A stretch of DNA of 64,000 bases from Nemertoderma westbladi (lineage: Eukaryota > Xenacoelomorpha > Nemertodermatida > Nemertodermatidae), in the NCBI GenBank assembly GCA_032718475.1, contig JAUCBJ010008272.1:336-64335 (forward strand), in the 5' to 3' direction. The position numbers and the translations under genes were made by a program. Shown one piece after another: positions 11,601 to 22,202 of this stretch; position 1 is the stretch's first letter, and every line of letters begins with the position of its first letter. Below the pieces are notes generated by a model that searched no databases, had not been told where the DNA came from, and saw only the letters and a list, made by a program, of their open reading frames with translations.

Positions 11601-12055
11601 CAAAACTAACCGATTGTTGTAATGATAGTTGCGCAGAAAAACAGCGCCCCTACCAGAGTCCATTTGTTGTCATCGGAATAAGAATAACCTAATTCGTATT
11701 CATTGAAAATCCGCTCCTCGAATATAGAGATCTCTATAATAGCGTATTCCTTCCAGCGCTCAACATCATCTGTGAAGTTGACCTCCAACTCCTGGTATAT
11801 CCGATCTACTAGATCTATTTTAAGTTGTTTTATCTGGTCGTTGTGCAGCGTTTCGGCGGGCCCTTCCAGAGTTATAAAGATTCCCGCCCCCACGAATGAG
11901 TACGTCACCAGTAGGCATAGCAACCCGATATGGCTACACAGGAGACGGGCGCAACGGGCCAGTAAATGTTGTGCTGACGACTGATCCTGTATGGAAGAAG
12001 CTCTGGACACATTCCTGCTGGCGGAAGTGGACACCTTTTTTGGGGGCTGGGGCAT
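2493..12055 (-). CDS. Two-pore-domain (K2P/TWIK-family) potassium channel, 3 exons, 377 aa
   Basis: Joining 12055-11611, 9638-9126 and 2668-2493 gives 1134 nt, which is 377 codons plus stop in one frame with GT-AG at both introns. The product has the full K2P layout: M1 about residues 40-62, an extracellular cap with an NFT glycosylation site at 93-95, pore 1 with TTIGYGH (146-152), M2 about 165-185, a basic cytosolic loop, M3 about 254-274, pore 2 with TTIGFGD (295-301), M4 about 315-332 and a short acidic tail. K2P channels dimerise in the plasma membrane and carry background K+ current. The first intron splits the first Gly codon of GYG, a position I recall as conserved in K2P genes. The closest subfamily looks like invertebrate TWK channels, but this was not tested. 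The introns (about 2.0 and 6.5 kb) are mostly minisatellite. Confidence 0.93.
2835..3362. repeat. 64-bp minisatellite, about 8 copies (K2P intron 2)
   Basis: Exact period of 64 bases from 2835 (copies start at 2835, 2899, 2963 and so on). Each unit contains GTAGGCCTGTTACCGGTAC and ACACTTACTCCC. Copies differ only at a few positions (gatt/gaat, cctt/ccat). On the gene strand each unit contains a donor-like GGGAGTAAGTG and an acceptor-like GTAACAG. Confidence 0.97.
3363..4763. other. Non-array part of K2P intron 2
   Basis: AT-rich intronic sequence. It contains one copy of the dispersed 'GGAAAGGAGCAGGTTACAG ... TTCTAACCAAAAC' repeat at about 3478-3530 (plus orientation). No exon-like conservation was recognised. 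Confidence 0.6.
4764..6034. repeat. 37-bp minisatellite, about 34 copies (K2P intron 2)
   Basis: Unit of about 37 bases containing CTAGACACAGTATGAGTATA and GCTGATGCAGTGAGGG. Variant units lose 3-4 bases (gtgctagac in place of gagggcctagac). It lies wholly within the intron. Confidence 0.96.
6035..6324. other. Intronic spacer between the 37-bp and 24-bp arrays
   Basis: AT-rich unique sequence. No feature was recognised. Confidence 0.6.
6325..9137 (-). repeat. 24-bp splice-donor minisatellite, about 115 copies
   Basis: Tandem 24-bp units; on the gene strand each reads ACATGATTCTCG followed by GTAAGTTTGTAT. The right-hand end of the array is the true exon 2/intron 2 junction of the K2P gene (donor at 9126/9125), so the unit is a copy of that junction. 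Nearly every unit keeps the consensus GTAAGT. Variants: a 29-bp unit with an extra AGTAC and GTGAGT donor (about 14 times), units with GATACTCG as in the exon, and units ending GTTTCTAT. Because 24 is divisible by 3, long reading frames run across both strands; they are repeat artefacts except for the possible in-frame extension of exon 2. Confidence 0.97.
9126..9638 (-). CDS. K2P exon 2 (filter 1, M2, loop, M3, pore 2, start of M4)
   Basis: Acceptor TTTTGTCGAACAG lies just right of 9638. The exon completes GYGHIVPV, then carries M2, a Lys/Arg-rich M2-M3 loop, M3, pore 2 (TTIGFGD) and the first residues of M4 (IYMILG). It ends GATACTCG|GTAAGTTTG at 9126/9125. This donor is the seed of the adjoining 24-bp array: the last dozen exon bases and the first dozen intron bases form the repeat unit. 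Confidence 0.93.
9731..11578. repeat. 23-bp minisatellite, about 80 copies (K2P intron 1)
   Basis: Units of about 23 bases containing AAGAACTAATAGAGTAAAAG, with one-base and six-base variants. It fills intron 1 almost completely, from about 90 bases inside the acceptor to about 30 bases inside the donor. On the gene strand it is T-rich and contains TTAGTTC in each unit. Confidence 0.96.
11611..12055 (-). CDS. K2P exon 1 (start, M1, cap, pore helix 1)
   Basis: ATG at 12055-12053. Exon 1 encodes residues 1-148 plus the first base of Gly149 and ends ...ACAATCG, followed by donor GTTAGT (11610-11605). The N-terminus is short and Ser-rich. A hydrophobic M1 begins near residue 40 and the exon ends inside the first selectivity filter. 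This Met was chosen because it is the first in the frame and leaves an N-terminus of usual K2P length. Confidence 0.92.
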
Positions 12056-13000
12056 GTCATCCGTCGAGCATCACTCACTGTCTGCTCACTAGCTAATGAC
12101 TAGCAGCGTGTTATAATGGAACCCTGGATCCAAATAAAAATAACCGACTATATTAGATCAGATTGGAACTCTGAATCTACTACCAGATACCTAGACTACC
12201 AAACAACAATGGATAACTAAATAGGTACGCGGCAAGGGGAAATTGCGTTTATTAATTTAATATTTAGTGGAGACGGGGGGGGGGGGTGGGGGGGGGGGGG
12301 GGGGGGGGGGGTGTCACATCTTGGTAAATTAGCAATGTTATATGTATCAATTAAGGAAGGGAAATGAGCAGGTTAAAATGGCCCACTATTCTAACCAAAA
12401 CAATAAACAATATCACAGGTTGCAGATTAATGTTGACTGTTATCAACTGATATTTGTGACGATTTTCTCCTGGTGAAGTATTTTGAATACGAGTCCTCCG
12501 CCAACCCTATAATGTTTTTGCGTGCCCGCTGATTTTGATTTTTTTAATTCGCACATGAAATCTATAATCATAATTAATAATTAGTTCAAGCGAATATATA
12601 TAGGGCTACCCTAGGGAAACTTAATACAGTTGTACAGTAAAACGCAGATTAGATTATTAATGTATAATGTATAATATTCAAAAAGTATAGCACAAAAAAA
12701 GTATAGTGACCAATTAATAATAACAGACCAAATGTGATAAGGCTACCCTTACGGCTGAAAGTTAGAAAAGAAAAAAATAAATATAAAATATTGGTTTGTA
12801 CATTTGGCCAAAGAAGTTCCACTTGAGGGGTTGAAAGATCGATCTGAAAATTATTTTGTGGACATTTGAATAATATTACTAAGACAACCTGAATCAATAC
12901 CATATGGTATACAATATATAATCGATCACAAATTATTGTACATCGAAACACAGGCATTGAGAGTTCTTTGGAGAGAAGAAAAACGAAGGTCGCCGAGAAA
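12056..13000. other. 5' flank of the K2P gene
   Basis: Holds the presumed 5' UTR and promoter, with no clear TATA box. A poly-G run lies at 12275-12311 (one T at 12287), immediately followed by TGTCACATC. A plus-strand copy of the GAGCAGGTTA...TTCTAACCAAAAC dispersed repeat is at about 12353-12410. No exon was recognised. Confidence 0.55.
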
Positions 13001-13119
13001 AAACATACAGAAAAATGCTTGATTGGTTCACATTTAACTCACAATAATGACGTGGTGGCATGACCGGTTATATTTAGTGCGTTCTATTTTTGTGCTTGTT
13101 TGACCCTGAATTGTAATCG

Positions 13120-13205
13120 TTTTGTTCCCTTTCGGGGCTCGAACCCACAATCTATCTCTATGTGAATTCAAGGTCAACCACTAAGCCAAGGTGAGAGACA
13201 CGTAT
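13120..13205 (-). repeat. tRNA-derived SINE head (A box and B box)
   Basis: On the minus strand CTTGGCTTAGTGGTTGACC matches a pol III A box (TRGCNNAGYNGG), and 30-35 bases further GTGGGTTCGAGCCCC matches the B box GGTTCGANNCC and a T-loop. The arms do not fold into a complete functional tRNA with a recognisable anticodon stem, so a SINE is preferred over a tRNA gene. Confidence 0.6.
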
Positions 13206-13417
13206 TGCTGTCTTACGTTAAATTTTGGGGCAGAAAACACAGGCTACCAGAATTATAAATCAATAAAAACTAATTGGAATTTAATTGATGATATAAAGGT
13301 AATTAAGTTACTTTAGTATTGTACAGTAATCAATCACATTTGAAATATTTATGTCATGAGAGAAAGCATTAGCGATACAAAAAACATTCCTGATTCCTGT
13401 ATACGAGAGACAAAAGA

Positions 13418-13496
13418 AAATTAATGGTTCTGGTACGAGATACAAAGGAACATTCGTGGTTCTGGTATACGAGATACAAAGGAACATTCATGGTTC
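13418..13496. repeat. Outlying units of the 34-bp array
   Basis: About two and a half units of the same repeat that forms the 14.26-19.43 kb array, separated from it by a 750-bp unrelated segment. Confidence 0.9.
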
Positions 13497-14255
13497 ACCA
13501 ACAGATTCACCAATGGCTTTGTTGGTCGGGGTGGAACATGAGAGTAGCCTCCAACTCCAGAATCCCTCTCCCCATCACAATCTGGCCTTCCTGGTGACCC
13601 AGGGTTTGGGCCAGAAAGGTCATCAGGAAAGGGACTCAAAGAATTGTTGGCTGCTCTCTCTCCAGTAGGGGGTGAGACAGGCAGCCGGTCAGGAGTTAAC
13701 TGACGCCTGTGAGGCCGATTGTGTCCGGTAATTCCACTGGCCTCTAGTGGCCGGACCTCCGCATTGCTAATGTAATCCATAGTGGGGGTTGGGGGGTGCT
13801 TTTTTGCCGAGTCAGCTCTCGGGGCATATACCACACCCTGGTTTGCCATTGCACAGGGTGGGTGTCGCAATGGAGTCAGATATGAGGCCCATCACCCATA
13901 TCTACTCTGGCGCACATGACCCACCATTGGCTGTTGCAGCTCATCTGCTGGGTCATGCCCTGTACCCTTGCTGCCAGGTCCAGGTCGCAGTGAAGTGCTC
14001 TCAGAGTGGACATGAGAACACTCTACTCCTGACCAGCCATTGGTAGATCACCATCTGCCTGGTCAGGCCATATACCCCTGCAGCCAAGTATATGGGTCCT
14101 TAATCCAGGACCAAGGGCGTCCTTATCCCAGAACGAAGGGGGTCCTAGTTACAGGACCAGATTTGCCCTAGTAAGAGGGTCTATGCAGCTACAGGTGGCA
14201 CCTCCTTTATGCTGCATGGAGGTGGCAAGTTTTCTTGATCAATGACCTAGAATAC
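13497..14255. other. Unique segment interrupting the 34-bp array
   Basis: About 755 bases of relatively GC-rich sequence flanked on both sides by array units, so probably an insertion. The minus strand carries an open frame (13870 to about 13500) rich in Pro, Arg and Ser. I do not recognise the product. Two partial internal repeats around CATCTGC(C/T)GGTCA and CCTTGCTGCCAGG / CCCTGCAGCCAAG are visible. It may be the tail of a retroelement; no RT motif is present. Confidence 0.5.
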
Positions 14256-17200
14256 CTAGAATACAAAGGAACATTCGTGGTTCTGGTATACGAGATACCA
14301 AGGAACATTCATGGTTCTGGTATACGAGATACAAAGGAACATTCGTGGTTCTGGTACGAGATACAAACGAACATTCGTGGTTCTGGTACGAGATACAAAG
14401 GAACATTCATGGTTCTGGTATACGAGATACAAAGGAACATTCATGGTTCTGGTTATCGAGATACAAAGGAACATTCGTGGTTCTGGTACGAGATACATAG
14501 GAACATTCGTGGTTCTGTTACGAGATACAAAGGAACATTCATGGTTCTGGTATACGAGATACAAAGGAACATTCATGGTTCTGGTTATCGAGATACAAAG
14601 GAACATTCATGGTTCTGATATACGAGATACAAAGGAACATTCGTGGTTCTGGTACGAGATACATAGGAATATTCGTGGTTCTGTTACGAGATACAAAGGA
14701 ACATTCATGGTTCTGGTATACGAGATACAAAGGAACATTCATGGTTCTGGTTATCGAGATACAAAGGAACATTCATGGTTCTGGTATACGAGATACAAAG
14801 GAACATTCGTGGTTCTGGTACGAGATACAAAGGAACATTCGTAGTTCTGGTACGAGATACAAAGGAACATTCGTGGTTCTGGTATACGAGATACAAAGGA
14901 ACATTCGTGGTTCTGGTATACGAGATACAATGGAACATGGTGGTTCTGGTACACGAGATACAAAGGAACATTCGTTGTTCTGTTACGAGATACAAAGGAA
15001 CATTCGTGGTTCCGGTATACGAGATACAAAGGAACATTCGTGGTTCTGGTATACGAGATACAAAGGAACATTCGTGGTTCCGGTATACGAGATACAAAGG
15101 AACATTCGTGGTTCTGGTACGAGATACAAAGGAACATTCATGGTTCTGATATACGAGATACAAAGGAACATTCGGGGTTCTGGTATACGAGATACAAAGG
15201 AACATTCGTGGTTCTGGTACAAGATACAAAGGAACATTCATGGTTCTGGTATACGAGATACAAAGGAACATTCATGGTTCTGATATACGAGATACAAAGG
15301 AACATTCGGGGTTCTGGTATACGAGATACAAAGGAACATTCGTGGTTCTGGTACGAGATACAAAGGAACATTCGTGGTTCTGGTACGAGATACAAAGGAA
15401 CATTCATGGTTCTGATATACGAGATACAAAGGAACATTCGTGGTTCTGGTATACGAGATACAAAGGAACATTCATGGTTCTGGTTTTCGAGATACAAAGG
15501 AACATTCATGGTTCTGGTATACGAGATACAAAGGAACATTCGGGGTTCTGGTATACGAGATACAAAGGAACATTCGTGGTTCTGGTACGAGATACAAAGG
15601 AACATTCATGGTTCTGATATACGAGATACAAAGGAACATTCGGGGTTCTGGTATACGAGATACAAAGGAAGATTCGTGGTTCTTGTACGAGATACAAAGG
15701 AACATTCGTGGTTCTGTTACAAGATACAAAGGAACATTCATGGTTCTGGTATACGAGATACAAAGGAACATTCATGGTTCTGGTATACGAGACACAAAGG
15801 AACATTCATGGTTCTGGTATACGAGATACAAAGGAACATTCGGGGTTCTGGTATACGAGATACAAAGGAACATTCGTGGTTCTGGTACGAGATACAAAGG
15901 AACATTTGTGGTTCTGGTACGAGATACAAAGGAACATTCGTGGTTCTGGTACGAGATACAAAGAAACATTCGTGGTTCTGTTACGAGATACAAAGGAACA
16001 TTCATGGTTCTGGTATACGAGTTACAAAGGAACATTCATGGTTCTGGTATGAGATACAAAGAAACATTCGTGGTTCTGGTATACGAGATACAAAGGAACA
16101 TTCTTGGTTCTGGTACGAGATACAAAGGAACATTCGTGGTTCTGGTATACGAGATACAAAGGAACATATTCGTGGTTCTGGTACGAGATACAAAGGAACA
16201 TTCGTGGTTCTGGTATACGAGATACAAAGGAACATTCATGGTTCTGATATACGAGATACAAAGGAACATTCGGGGTTCTGGTACGAGATACAAAGAAACA
16301 TTCGTGGTTCTGGTATACGAGATACAAAGGAACATTCGTGGTTCTGGTACGAGATACAAAGGAACATTCGTGGTTCTGGTATACGAGATACAAAGGAACA
16401 TATTCGTGGTTCTGGTACGAGATACAAAGGAACATTCGTGGTTCTGGTATACGAGATACAAAGGAACATTCTTGGTTCTGGTACGAGATACAAAGGAACA
16501 TTCGTGGTTCTGGTATACGAGATACAAAGGAACATTCGTGGTTCTGGTACGAGATACAAAGGAACATTCGTGGTTCTGGTATACGAGATACAAAGGAACA
16601 TATTCGTGGTTCTGGTATGAGATACAAAGAAACATTCGTGGTTCTGGTATACGAGATACAAAGGAACATTCTTGGTTCTGGTACGAGATACAAAGGAACA
16701 TTCGTGGTTCTGGTATACGAGATACAAAGGAACATATTCGTGGTTCTGGTACGAGATACAAAGGAACATTCGTGGTTCTGGTATACGAGATACAAAGGAA
16801 CATTCATGGTTCTGATATACGAGATACAAAGGAACATTCGGGGTTCTGGTACGAGATACAAAGAAACATTCGTGGTTCTGGTATACGAGACACAAAGGAA
16901 CATTCGTGGTTCTGGTATACGAGATACAAAGGAACATTCATGGTTCTGATATACGAGATACAAAGGAACATTCGGGGTTCTGGTATACGAGATACAAAGG
17001 AACATTCGTGGTTCTGGTACGAGATACAAAGGAACATTCGTGGTTCTGTTACAAGATACAAAGGAACATTCGTGGTTCTGGTACGAGATACAAAGAAACA
17101 TTCGTGGTTCTGGTATACGAGATACAAAGGAACATTCTTGGTTCTGGTACGAGATACAAAGGAACATTCGTGGTTCTGGTATACGAGATACAAAGGAACA

Positions 17201-19432
17201 TTCATGGTTCTGATATACGAGATACAAAGGAACATTCGGGGTTCTGGTATACGAGATACAAAGGAACATTCGTGGTTCTGGTACGAGATACAAAGGAACA
17301 TTCGTGGTTCTGTTACAAGATACAAAGGAACATTCGTGGTTCTGGTACGAGATACAAAGAAACATTCGTGGTTCTGGTATACGAGATACAAAGGAACATT
17401 CTTGGTTCTGGTACGAGATACAAAGGAACATTCATGGTTCTGGTATACGAGATACAAAGGAACATTCATGGTTCTGGTATACGAGACACAAAGGAACATT
17501 CATGGTTCTGGTATACGAGATACAAAGGAACATTCGGGGTTCTGGTATACGAGATACAAAGGAACATTCGTGGTTCTGGTACGAGATACTAAGGAACATT
17601 TGTGGTTCTGGTACGAGATACAAAGGAACATTCGTGGTTCTGGTACGAGATACAAAGAAACATTCGTGGTTCTGTTACGAGATACAAAGGAACATTCATG
17701 GTTCTGGTATACGAGTTACAAAGGAACATTCATGGTTCTGGTATACGAGATACAAAGGAACATATTCGTGGTTCTGGTATACGAGATACAAAGGAACATT
17801 CGTGGTTCTGGTATACGAGATACAAAGGAACATTCGTGGTTCTGGTACGAGATACAAAGGAACATTCGTGGTTCTGGTATACGAGATACAAAGGAACATT
17901 CGTGGTTCTGGTACGAGATACAAAGGAACATTCGTGGTTCTGTTACGAGATACAAAGGAACATTCGTGGTTCTGGTATACGAGATACAATGGAACATTCG
18001 TGGTTCTGGTATACGAGATACAAAGGAACATTCATGGTTCTGGTATACGAGATACAAAGGAACATTCATGGTTCTGGTATACGAGACACAAAGGAACATT
18101 CATGGTTCTGGTATACGAGATACAAAGGAACATTCGGGGTTCTGGTATACGAGATACAAAGGAACATTCGTGGTTCTGGTACGAGATACAAAGGAACATT
18201 TGTGGTTCTGGTACGAGATACAAAGGAACATTCGTGGTTCTGGTACGAGATACAAAGAAACATTCGTGGTTCTGTTACGAGATACAAAGGAACATTCATG
18301 GTTCTGGTATACGAGATACAAAGGAACATTCATGGTTCTGGTATACGAGATACAAAGGAACATTTTCGTGGTTCTGGTATACGAGATACAAAGGAACATT
18401 CGTGGTTCTGGTATACGAGATACAAAGGAACATTCGTGGTTCTGGTACGAGATACAAAGAAACATTCGTGGTTCTGTTACGAGATACAAAGGAACATTCA
18501 TGGTTCTGGTATACGAGATACAAAGGAACATTCATGGTTCTGGTACGAGATACAAAGGAACATTCATGGTTCTGGTATACGAGATACAAAGGAACATTCA
18601 TGGTTCTGGTATACGAGACACAAAGGAACATTCATGGTTCTGGTATACGAGATACAAAGGAACATTCGTGGTTCTGGTATACGAGATACAAAGGAACATT
18701 CGTGGTTCTGGTACGAGATACAAAGGAACATTTGTAGTTCTGGTACGAGATACAAAGGAACATTCGTGGTTCTGGTACGAGATACAAAGAAACATTCGTG
18801 GTTCTGTTACGAGATACAAAGGAACATTCATGGTTCTGGCATACGAGATACAAAGGAACATTCATGGTTCTGGTATACGAGATACAAAGGAACATATTCG
18901 TGGTTCTGGTATACGAGATACAAAGGAACATTCGTGGTTCTGGTATACGAGATACAAAGGAACATATTCGTGGTTCTGGTATACGAGATACAAAGGAACA
19001 TATTCGTGGTTCTGGTACGAGATACAAAGGAACATTCATGGTTCTGGTATACGAGATACAAAGGAACATTCGTGGTTCTGGTATACGAGATACAAAGGAA
19101 CATTCGTGGTTCTGGTATACGAGATACAAAGGAACATATTCGTGGTTCTGGTACGAGATATAAAGGAACATTCGTGGTTCTGGTATACGAGATACAAAGG
19201 AACATATTCGTGGTTCTGGTACGAGATATAAAGGAACATTCGTGGTTCTGGTATACGAGATACAAAGGAACATTCGTGGTTCTGGTATACGAGATACAAA
19301 GGAACATTCGTGGTTCTGGTATACGAGATACAAAGGAACATATTCGTGGTTCTGGTACGAGATATAAAGGAACATTCGTGGTTCTGGTATACGAGATACA
19401 AAGGAACATTCGTGGTTCTGTTACGAGGAATA
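14256..19432. repeat. 32/34/36-bp minisatellite, about 155 copies
   Basis: Units contain GAGATACAAAGGAACATTCG and TGGTTCTGGTA. Length classes differ by TA steps: 'ggtacgag' (32), 'ggtatacgag' (34) and units with 'catattcg' (+2). Local blocks of several units recur, indicating higher-order duplication. The unit has no stop in most frames, which creates reading frames of up to 1263 codons on plus and several hundred on minus; none is a gene. Confidence 0.97.
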
Positions 19433-21221
19433 TGAGGTGCATCACCGCACGCATTCCGTCCAGGTCTAACTTTTCCATATAAATTACATACAGCAATTCC
19501 CCGACCAGCCCAGGGACTACACAACACAACACAACTTCATATTGATGATTCATCCTTACATGGATGGAGCCATTCCATTAATGGGCTGCCGCAGCATGTC
19601 AGCTCGTATTATACTGTAGTAGGTCATAATGGACCCAGTACAACCACAAGTAGTAGTAATATTCAGGTCTTTCAAGAAATGAAATCCGAAAGGAAATATT
19701 ACCAATCCACAGGGAAATTAAACTAATCAGAAATTATGTGAAATTATGTGAAATAAATATACAAATTAAATAAAATAAACATCAATATTAATGAAGTCCA
19801 AAGATACTTACGTGGAATTACCGTGAATATTCTCTCCTTCCACCGGATTTGAAACAAATCAAATGTTTTCCTAGCGTCTAGTAGTAATTACTAACTTTAA
19901 TTAAATCAAAACGAACGATTTAGTAGCCCCATATGGGGCGTTTCCAAAAGCTAAAACCAATCATAATAACGAATAACTACTTGCTGATTATTATTGATGT
20001 TATTACGAGATATTAAAAGCCGCTGTGTACGGCAGTTTAGTTAACATTTAATTTAGTTTCATCCAAACTCATGTAACAACAGGCCATGTTCACTTCAGCA
20101 TGGAAAGGACACACTAGTTAGTTAGTCGTCACAGCTGTTCCTAATTTGGTTGGAAGAGCGGCGATCTGTGGTAAACGGACGCCTTAGTAACTAATAAACC
20201 ACCCCGAAGGGTATCCTACTTCCAGCAATACCACCCTCCGTTTATTATTTCTTTATATTTTGCGTCACAAATATTTCCCGATCGTTAGCGCTGTAACTCG
20301 AATCAGCGCTACTTGGGAACACTGCTGATCTCACGCAGATGCGCACGCGATATCCAATCAGTGAACAGTTTTCTGAATTTTGGATAACCTTATTATTCTT
20401 TATTATTAGTTATCCAATCAGAGATCTCTAATCAAAAGAAGGCAACCCCCTAGTGATGGGCTGGTTGTTTTAATTTCACTGCTGGTTGTTTGTTGAAGGC
20501 AGGGAGGTCGATAACTTGGTGTGCGAGACTACCTCCTACATAATTGGTTTATTGCATTTGGCTTTATTACGTTAGCGCCTCCGGCCATATGGGATCGCAG
20601 GAGCCAGGAGGCCTAAGCTTTGAAAAAAATTTGGAATTTGGAAATGTAAAATCGACGCAAATAACAGCTGGTTATTCCCATGATCAAAAATAAACCGTAA
20701 CCTGGCTGTTCTATTGATTTTAGTTTATTGTTTTGGATACTGTAGAATTAAGTGGCACTGTAACCTGCTCCTTTCTCTTGATTAATAATTTAAGACCGAC
20801 ACGAGATAGATATTAATTCGTCTAGATTAAATTTGCGTTTCATTTTCTCTCCAAATATATCGATACTCTACCAGATGGAGTGACAGAATGTCCTATAGTC
20901 TCTCAAGGGTTTTAGATTTGGTAAATCTACCAGTTCCAGATGTACAGTATTATAAGAGGTGTCGACTATAAGGGTATAAAGGAATGTAGGTAGTCCTTAA
21001 AGGAATGTAGGTCTCGCGCCTTTCACCCTTAGCGGTTTTCAGTGAAAAGGGACGAAATGTGAGTCAATGTCACCAAAGAAATGTCGATATCGGCCGTTCA
21101 TTATTATTTATTAGGGCCTACTGTACACCTTCAACCTTAATACAACAACCATTGTTAGAAAGTCCCCCCCCCCCCCCATCCCCGTAATATTCAAATTTCA
21201 ATCATATGCTACAGTACTAAA
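19433..21221. other. Intergenic, no gene recognised
   Basis: AT-rich sequence. A minus-orientation copy of the 'TTTATTGTTTTGG ... GTAACCTGCTCCTTTC' dispersed repeat lies at about 20720-20785. A poly-C run lies at 21164-21177. A minus-strand open frame at 19553-19430 runs into the array, but no known domain was seen. Confidence 0.5.
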
Positions 21222-22163
21222 TTTGTGTTCGCCGTAGGCTACCTTGTATTATTCGATTGAACTCGACTATATAATCTCCAAAAACTATGTTTATTTTCAA
21301 GGCAATACCAACAGTTCCTGTAGATGCTGCGCTTTAAATACCACGCTGAGTTATGACTATACTAATTACAACGGATGGGCATAAGATAACGCAAATGTTT
21401 ACATTCTTTAGGAATGTATTATTAATCGCTCACACTCACGTAACTGACAATAGTACTGAAATACGCTAATTTGCCGACTGTCACCAATTTTACTCACATA
21501 TAAGGGTAAATTTAGCTCATGTACGTTGGGGGTTATGAAATAGCATGTATTCATACAAACCACTGTGATTTGAGCCAAGCAATTGTTACTAATGTTCCCT
21601 TCTGCTTACCTCAATAATAAAGAAAGTCAGGGGAGGGGATTCATCGATTATTCATAAGTATTCTCCAAATATAAACATCAATTAAATAAGTTACAAACCA
21701 CAGTAATGAATAACAGTATATAAAACAGTATAAGATATGCGGTGCCAGCAGTGTCAGCAGTAGTGCAGGTTGATATCCAGAGTGAGTTTTAAGAGTGTGT
21801 AGAGTGATGATAGTGTCCAGAGTGATGAGAGTTAATTGATTTGCGTTCTATGATTCTCTCTGACCGCTGATGGTTCTGGGCAGAAGTCAGAATCTCGGGA
21901 ATGATTTGTCGCACTGCGACATTTTCATGTGTAAACAAAGACCGGTAAACTGAAAATCGAGCTGATTGGACGAAATATAACATAGAACATACGGGACAAA
22001 TACAAATACTGGCTAATTTCGTCATTATACAGTAGCTCTGTACCAAAACAGACGTTAGAGGGCATAAGTCTATACATTCTCCAATCCCTTGAAATAATGC
22101 TGGCCTTTTAGAGTAGTTCGCGAATTGCACAAAAACGACACATTTTTGCCGCAAAAGCTTTAA
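21222..22163 (+). repeat. Dispersed 1-kb repeat, copy 1 (left-truncated)
   Basis: Shares in order TTGTATTATTCGATTG, CATTCTTTAGGAATG, TTGCCGACTGTCAC, TATGAAATAGCAT, TTCTGCTTACCTCA and an end at CCGCAAAAGCTTT with 60741-61685 and 50061-51237. It has no coding capacity of note. It could be a non-autonomous DNA element or solo LTR; no termini could be fixed. Confidence 0.75.
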
Positions 22164-22168
22164 CAATT

Positions 22169-22202
22169 TGGTATGATGATAGTTCGACAACTATCATCAT
22201 AC
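22169..22202. repeat. 15-bp perfect hairpin
   Basis: GGTATGATGATAGTT, loop CGAC, then its exact complement, just beyond the end of the 1-kb repeat copy. Confidence 0.85.

Noticed and set aside
13120-13205. Functional tRNA gene
   Set aside because: Pol III boxes are present, but the acceptor, D and anticodon arms do not pair convincingly by eye.
14235-19482. Frames of 1263, 626, 526 and 477 codons on plus and many on minus
   Set aside because: Produced by the stop-poor 32/34/36-bp repeat. Both strands and several frames are open at once, and there is no known domain.
19430-19553. Possible exon (minus) at the right edge of the 34-bp array
   Set aside because: Its end reads CCTCGTAACAG, which is a poor donor, and no family match was seen. 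The idea that this array also copies a splice junction is not supported.
21789-22190. 133-codon minus frame
   Set aside because: Lies inside the dispersed 1-kb repeat; the other two copies do not keep the frame and no domain is seen.
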